The translations under genes and the position numbers were made by a program. Below are positions 4,888 through 7,678 of a stretch of 7,678 nucleotides of DNA, in pieces (position 1 is the first letter of the stretch; every line of letters starts with the position of its first letter). The DNA is from Bryobacterales bacterium. Its GTDB lineage: Bacteria; Acidobacteriota; Terriglobia; Bryobacterales; Bryobacteraceae. The notes below the pieces were generated by a model that saw nothing but the letters and a program-made list of their open reading frames with translations, ran no database searches and had not been told where the DNA came from. The DNA lies in contig SHUN01000125.1 of the NCBI GenBank assembly GCA_009697495.1, positions 1 through 7,678 on the forward strand, given 5' to 3'.

Positions 4888-7486
4888 GCTTTAGCTGGTC
4901 GAAGAAATTTAGGAGGAAGACAGCGCGGGTGGGGAGGTTGATCATGAGATCATTCTCGGGCCTGTCCGAAACTACCAGCCGCTTGCCATCCGGCGTGACG
5001 TCGTATCCCATGCCCCGAAAGTTGATGCCGGCACTCCAAAGACGCGGCTTGGAAACGACAAATCCGCTCGGCGCCGCCGAATAGGTAACGGTCATTACCT
5101 TTTCCTGGTCAGTGCCATAGAACAGTTCTTTGCCGGTCGCCGTCCAGCGGGGTCTGACGCCTCCCCCGCTGGATATCTGCCACCGTCCGCTGGAATCGGG
5201 ATAACCGCGCACATACACCTCGTTGGTCCCCGATTCATTCGATTCGTAGGCGAACCACTTGCCATCCGGTGAGAACATCCCATCGCGTTCGTTGAACGCG
5301 GTAGCGACGAAAGCCGATGTTTTCCCCACCACCGGACGCGCGGGATTCCGGCGGTCGATCTCCAGCAGGCGGATATCTCTCATCGTGCCCGGCCGTTCTT
5401 CTTCGAATGCGAGGACTTTGCCATCGGGGGAAAACGAGGTGGGCGTTTGCGGCAACTTGCTTTCCGTGAGCCGCTCCACTTCGCCGCCTCCGCCGGCTGC
5501 AACCCAGAAGATCCCATCGGCCCGCTGGAAGGCGATCCGCTGGCCGTCCGGCGTCCAAACCGGACGCTGATTCTCGCCCGGAGCGAAAGTCAACCGTGTC
5601 TTGATCTCACGCTCCGAATCATAAACCCAGATGTCGCGCTTGCCGCTCTCTATGGTGTCGAAGGCGAGGCGCTTGCCGTCCGGGGAAAAGCGGGGATTGA
5701 CGTATTCCTGGGGATTTTTGAGATACGGCGTCTTTACCCCGGCGGCGTCGATCAAAGCGAGCGGAGCGTTGGTTGATGTCCCCTTCCCCTCGACGTAGAC
5801 CATCGTCCCGGTTCGGGAGAAATCGAATTCCGCGCTGCCGCGGGTAACGTGATGACGCACATTCTGCAAAAGCGGGACCGGAGTCCCAGTTATCTTCAGT
5901 TTACCGGCATCCAGGCCGACCACAAACACCGTCCCCTGGCGCATAAAGAGCAAATGTCCGGAGGGAGAATAGCGTGGAAAATAGCCTCCCTGGACCAACG
6001 TTGTCCGGCGTCCGGTGTCGAGGGCCACGGCCTCAATGGTCGCGTTATCGTAGTTACCGGCTGACTGGCTGGAGAAGAAAATCGCGGCTTTGCTTCCGGG
6101 CAGAACGAAGGGATAGCGGTGGGTGCGCTCACTCTTTTTTTCATCGAGTTGGGTGATGGGTTGAGGCGTTCCGCCGTTGGCGGAGATGCGCATTAGTCCG
6201 GAGGCCTGTTCGGGCGAAAACACGATGGTGTTGTCGTCGCCCCAACTGGCTCCGCGCAGGTTTGGCAGCGGGCAGATGGTGACAGGCGCGCCGCCGTGGA
6301 TGGAGATTTTTCGCAGTTCGCGGCGGTCGTGATACCCCAGCCATTCTCCGTCGGGGGAGAAAAACTGATGGGTGGCTCCCTCGGTTCCGGCGAGTACCGT
6401 CGGCTTTGCTTCGTCGAGCGACCGAGTGGCGAGCCGCAATTTTCCATCCTCGCCGAGGAGCTGCCAGACGAGGCGGCGTCCATCCGGGGAGATGATCATG
6501 TGCGGCGCGTCGATTCCCCGCAGATCGAAACCTTGGCCCATCTCGACTTCAAAGCGCGCCATTGGCTGGGGCGCGGACTGCTTCGCGGGCCACCACGCCA
6601 AACCGGCGGCGGAGAGTCCGAGTGCGGCGACGATCCAGGGAATTGGCGAACTCGGTTTTGGCGGCGCGGCGGGCTCTTCGGCGGCTTGGGGTTGGGATAA
6701 GAAGATGCGGGCTTCGCCGATATCGCGCAGGCGGAGTTTGGCATCGCGTTCCAGGCAGCGGCGGACCAGTTCGCGGACCGGTCCTTTGGGAAGCGCGCTG
6801 AAATCGATGGGGGCGCGCAAGACATCGGCCAGCGTGTGCGACATCGTCTCGCCGGTGAACAGGCGTTTTGCCGTGAGCATCTCCCAGAGAACAACGCCGA
6901 AAGACCAGATGTCGGCGCGTTTGTCGACGGGCTTGCCGGCGGCTTGTTCGGGCGACATATAGCCCGCCGTGCCCATGATGACGCCGGCCTGGGTGGCGCC
7001 CATGGTTAAGGTCGGCGAGTCGTCGCTTGGGGCTGACGGCAGTATGACGGCGGCGAGGCCGAAGTCGAGGACTTTGACGACGCCATCGGGGGTGACCATG
7101 ATGTTGGCCGGTTTCAGATCACGATGGATGATGCCTTTGTCGTGGGCGGCTTCGAGGGCTTCGGCAATTTGGCGGGCGTAGAGGAGCGCAGTTTGCAGGG
7201 GGAGCGGGGTTTTGAGCGGTTCGCCGGGGACGAGTTCCATGACGAGCGCGCGGTCTTGGAGGCCGTAGATTTGGGCGATGTTGGGATGGTTGAGGGAGGC
7301 GAGGACTTTGGCTTCGCGTTCAAAGCGGGCGAGGCGTTCGGGATCGCGGGCGAAGGCGGCGGGGAGTACTTTGATGGCGACTTCGCGGCCGAGTTTTGTG
7401 TCGCGGGCGCGATAGACCTCGCCCATGCCGCCGGCGCCGAGGGGCGCGAGGATATCGTAGGGGCCGAGTTTGTCGCCGGGAGTCAC
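4880..7486 (-). CDS. Membrane-anchored Ser/Thr protein kinase with TolB/PD40 beta-propeller
   Basis: Hanks-type Ser/Thr kinase, 868 residues. The cytoplasmic kinase domain (about 10-263) has the Gly loop GAGGMGEVY (17-25), Lys39 in AIK, Glu58, HRDLKPAN (121-128, catalytic Asp123), DFG (141-143), [10 protein letters not shown] (172-181) and Asp192 in DIWSFG, so it should be active. The part between N-lobe and hinge ([11 protein letters not shown]) is short compared with typical members. A Pro-rich linker leads to one membrane helix (about 282-299). The rest is a probable extracytoplasmic propeller with PD40-type blades: SPDG at 333-336 and 377-380, then [40 protein letters not shown] and [10 protein letters not shown] near residues 600, 642, 684, 736 and 828. 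The propeller may sense a ligand or bind protein; the signal is unknown. The start is GTG, chosen because the LGPYDIL motif begins at residue 7 as in relatives; no SD precedes it. Base composition changes near the membrane helix. Upstream by 11 bases is a Uma2 gene. Confidence 0.95.
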   Translation of the reverse strand: MTPGDKLGPYDILAPLGAGGMGEVYRARDTKLGREVAIKVLPAAFARDPERLARFEREAKVLASLNHPNIAQIYGLQDRALVMELVPGEPLKTPLPLQTALLYARQIAEALEAAHDKGIIHRDLKPANIMVTPDGVVKVLDFGLAAVILPSAPSDDSPTLTMGATQAGVIMGTAGYMSPEQAAGKPVDKRADIWSFGVVLWEMLTAKRLFTGETMSHTLADVLRAPIDFSALPKGPVRELVRRCLERDAKLRLRDIGEARIFLSQPQAAEEPAAPPKPSSPIPWIVAALGLSAAGLAWWPAKQSAPQPMARFEVEMGQGFDLRGIDAPHMIISPDGRRLVWQLLGEDGKLRLATRSLDEAKPTVLAGTEGATHQFFSPDGEWLGYHDRRELRKISIHGGAPVTICPLPNLRGASWGDDNTIVFSPEQASGLMRISANGGTPQPITQLDEKKSERTHRYPFVLPGSKAAIFFSSQSAGNYDNATIEAVALDTGRRTTLVQGGYFPRYSPSGHLLFMRQGTVFVVGLDAGKLKITGTPVPLLQNVRHHVTRGSAEFDFSRTGTMVYVEGKGTSTNAPLALIDAAGVKTPYLKNPQEYVNPRFSPDGKRLAFDTIESGKRDIWVYDSEREIKTRLTFAPGENQRPVWTPDGQRIAFQRADGIFWVAAGGGGEVERLTESKLPQTPTSFSPDGKVLAFEEERPGTMRDIRLLEIDRRNPARPVVGKTSAFVATAFNERDGMFSPDGKWFAYESNESGTNEVYVRGYPDSSGRWQISSGGGVRPRWTATGKELFYGTDQEKVMTVTYSAAPSGFVVSKPRLWSAGINFRGMGYDVTPDGKRLVVSDRPENDLMINLPTRAVFLLNFFDQLKRQ

Positions 7487-7494
7487 CGCTGTAT

Positions 7495-7500
7495 AGTCTA
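7495..7500 (-). promoter_or_regulatory. Possible -10 (TAGACT) of the kinase gene, overlapping the Uma2 stop
   Basis: TAGACT read on the minus strand (7500-7495) lies eight bases before the GTG start, and its TAG is also the Uma2 stop codon. With no SD before the GTG, a start site at about the GTG would give a leaderless transcript, as proposed for the hydrolase. There is no extended TG and no clear -35, so this is weak; read-through from Uma2 is the alternative. Confidence 0.25.
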
Positions 7501-7678
7501 TCGGATCGGGCCGGAATCCAGCTCGGAAAATAGTTCTTCTAAATTGACTGCGAGTTCACCGGCGTGGAGCGCCGTGGCCGCGCGCAATGGGTCCAGGCCG
7601 GAGTGATACTCCCAGGCCGTGCGTTTGACGGGGTCGATCACCCAGCAGTAGGGGACGCCCCAGGCGTGGTACTCCTCG
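7498..7678 (-). CDS. Uma2 family (DUF820) nuclease-like protein, C-terminal 60 codons only
   Basis: The minus frame entering at the right edge reads EEYHAWGVPYCWVIDP, then AWEYHSG, then LEELFSELDSG, and stops at TAG 7500-7498. The pattern (E/K)-Y-xxWGVPxxWVIDPxxxxxxxY followed by LExLF at the end is the C-terminal signature of the Uma2 family. These are proteins with a PD-(D/E)xK nuclease fold, abundant in cyanobacteria, Acidobacteriota and Planctomycetes; their biological role is unclear. The catalytic residues lie upstream, outside the window, so activity cannot be judged. The gap of 11 bases to the kinase GTG on the same strand suggests possible co-transcription. No toxin or antitoxin partner is visible in the window. 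Confidence 0.82.
   Translation of the reverse strand, partial: EEYHAWGVPYCWVIDPVKRTAWEYHSGLDPLRAATALHAGELAVNLEELFSELDSGPIR

Noticed and set aside
7124..7606. A plus-strand 160-residue frame over the kinase start
   Set aside because: It is antisense to the kinase Gly-loop and catalytic-loop region and to the Uma2 end, and has no recognisable domain.
1..7678. tRNA, rRNA, CRISPR array, insertion sequence, phage or defence genes
   Set aside because: None of the expected sequences or protein motifs was seen on either strand. The Uma2 end alone does not make a defence system.

Overview
The window most resembles the chromosome of an Acidobacteriota member, probably of the Solibacter/Bryobacter type. 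The evidence is family content: an Oar-like TonB receptor with an N-terminal carboxypeptidase-regulatory domain, a Ser/Thr kinase fused through one membrane helix to a TolB/PD40 propeller, a Uma2 nuclease end and a DUF3500 remnant. High GC also fits. The assignment is an inference from gene families, not from a marker gene.

Layout. From the left edge to 2300 (minus strand) lies a large outer-membrane receptor whose C-terminal part is cut by the window edge. Positions 2301-2510 are a divergent intergenic region. It holds an inverted pair of REP-like elements, a small hairpin, and a promoter-like extended -10 that would start transcription almost exactly on the next gene's ATG. From 2511 to 4521 (plus strand) runs a tight three-gene set: a probably Tat-exported dienelactone hydrolase-family enzyme, a small GlsB/YeaQ-type membrane protein, and a DUF4126 membrane protein with a C-terminal extension. 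The gaps are 13 and 6 nt, so they are probably one transcript. Positions 4522-4879 contain no intact gene, but 4617-4868 (minus strand) is a clear remnant of a DUF3500 gene that has lost both ends. From 4880 to 7486 (minus strand) is the 868-residue kinase-propeller protein. From 7498 to the right edge (minus strand) is the 3' end of a Uma2-family gene, 11 nt upstream of the kinase.

Functional reading. The receptor and the kinase are surface-uptake and signalling proteins of types found in many copies in such genomes, and neither substrate nor signal can be deduced here. The three plus-strand genes combine an envelope-directed hydrolase with two small membrane proteins. A shared envelope or stress role is plausible but unproven.

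Composition. The plus strand is G-rich over most of the window whichever strand is coding. This creates many long spurious antisense frames. The G excess disappears in the propeller half of the kinase gene, with the change near its membrane helix.

No clear new defence system, mobile element, CRISPR array, tRNA or rRNA was seen. The items most worth a second look are the DUF3500 remnant, the REP-like pair, the palindrome over the hydrolase start codon, and the composition break inside the kinase gene.
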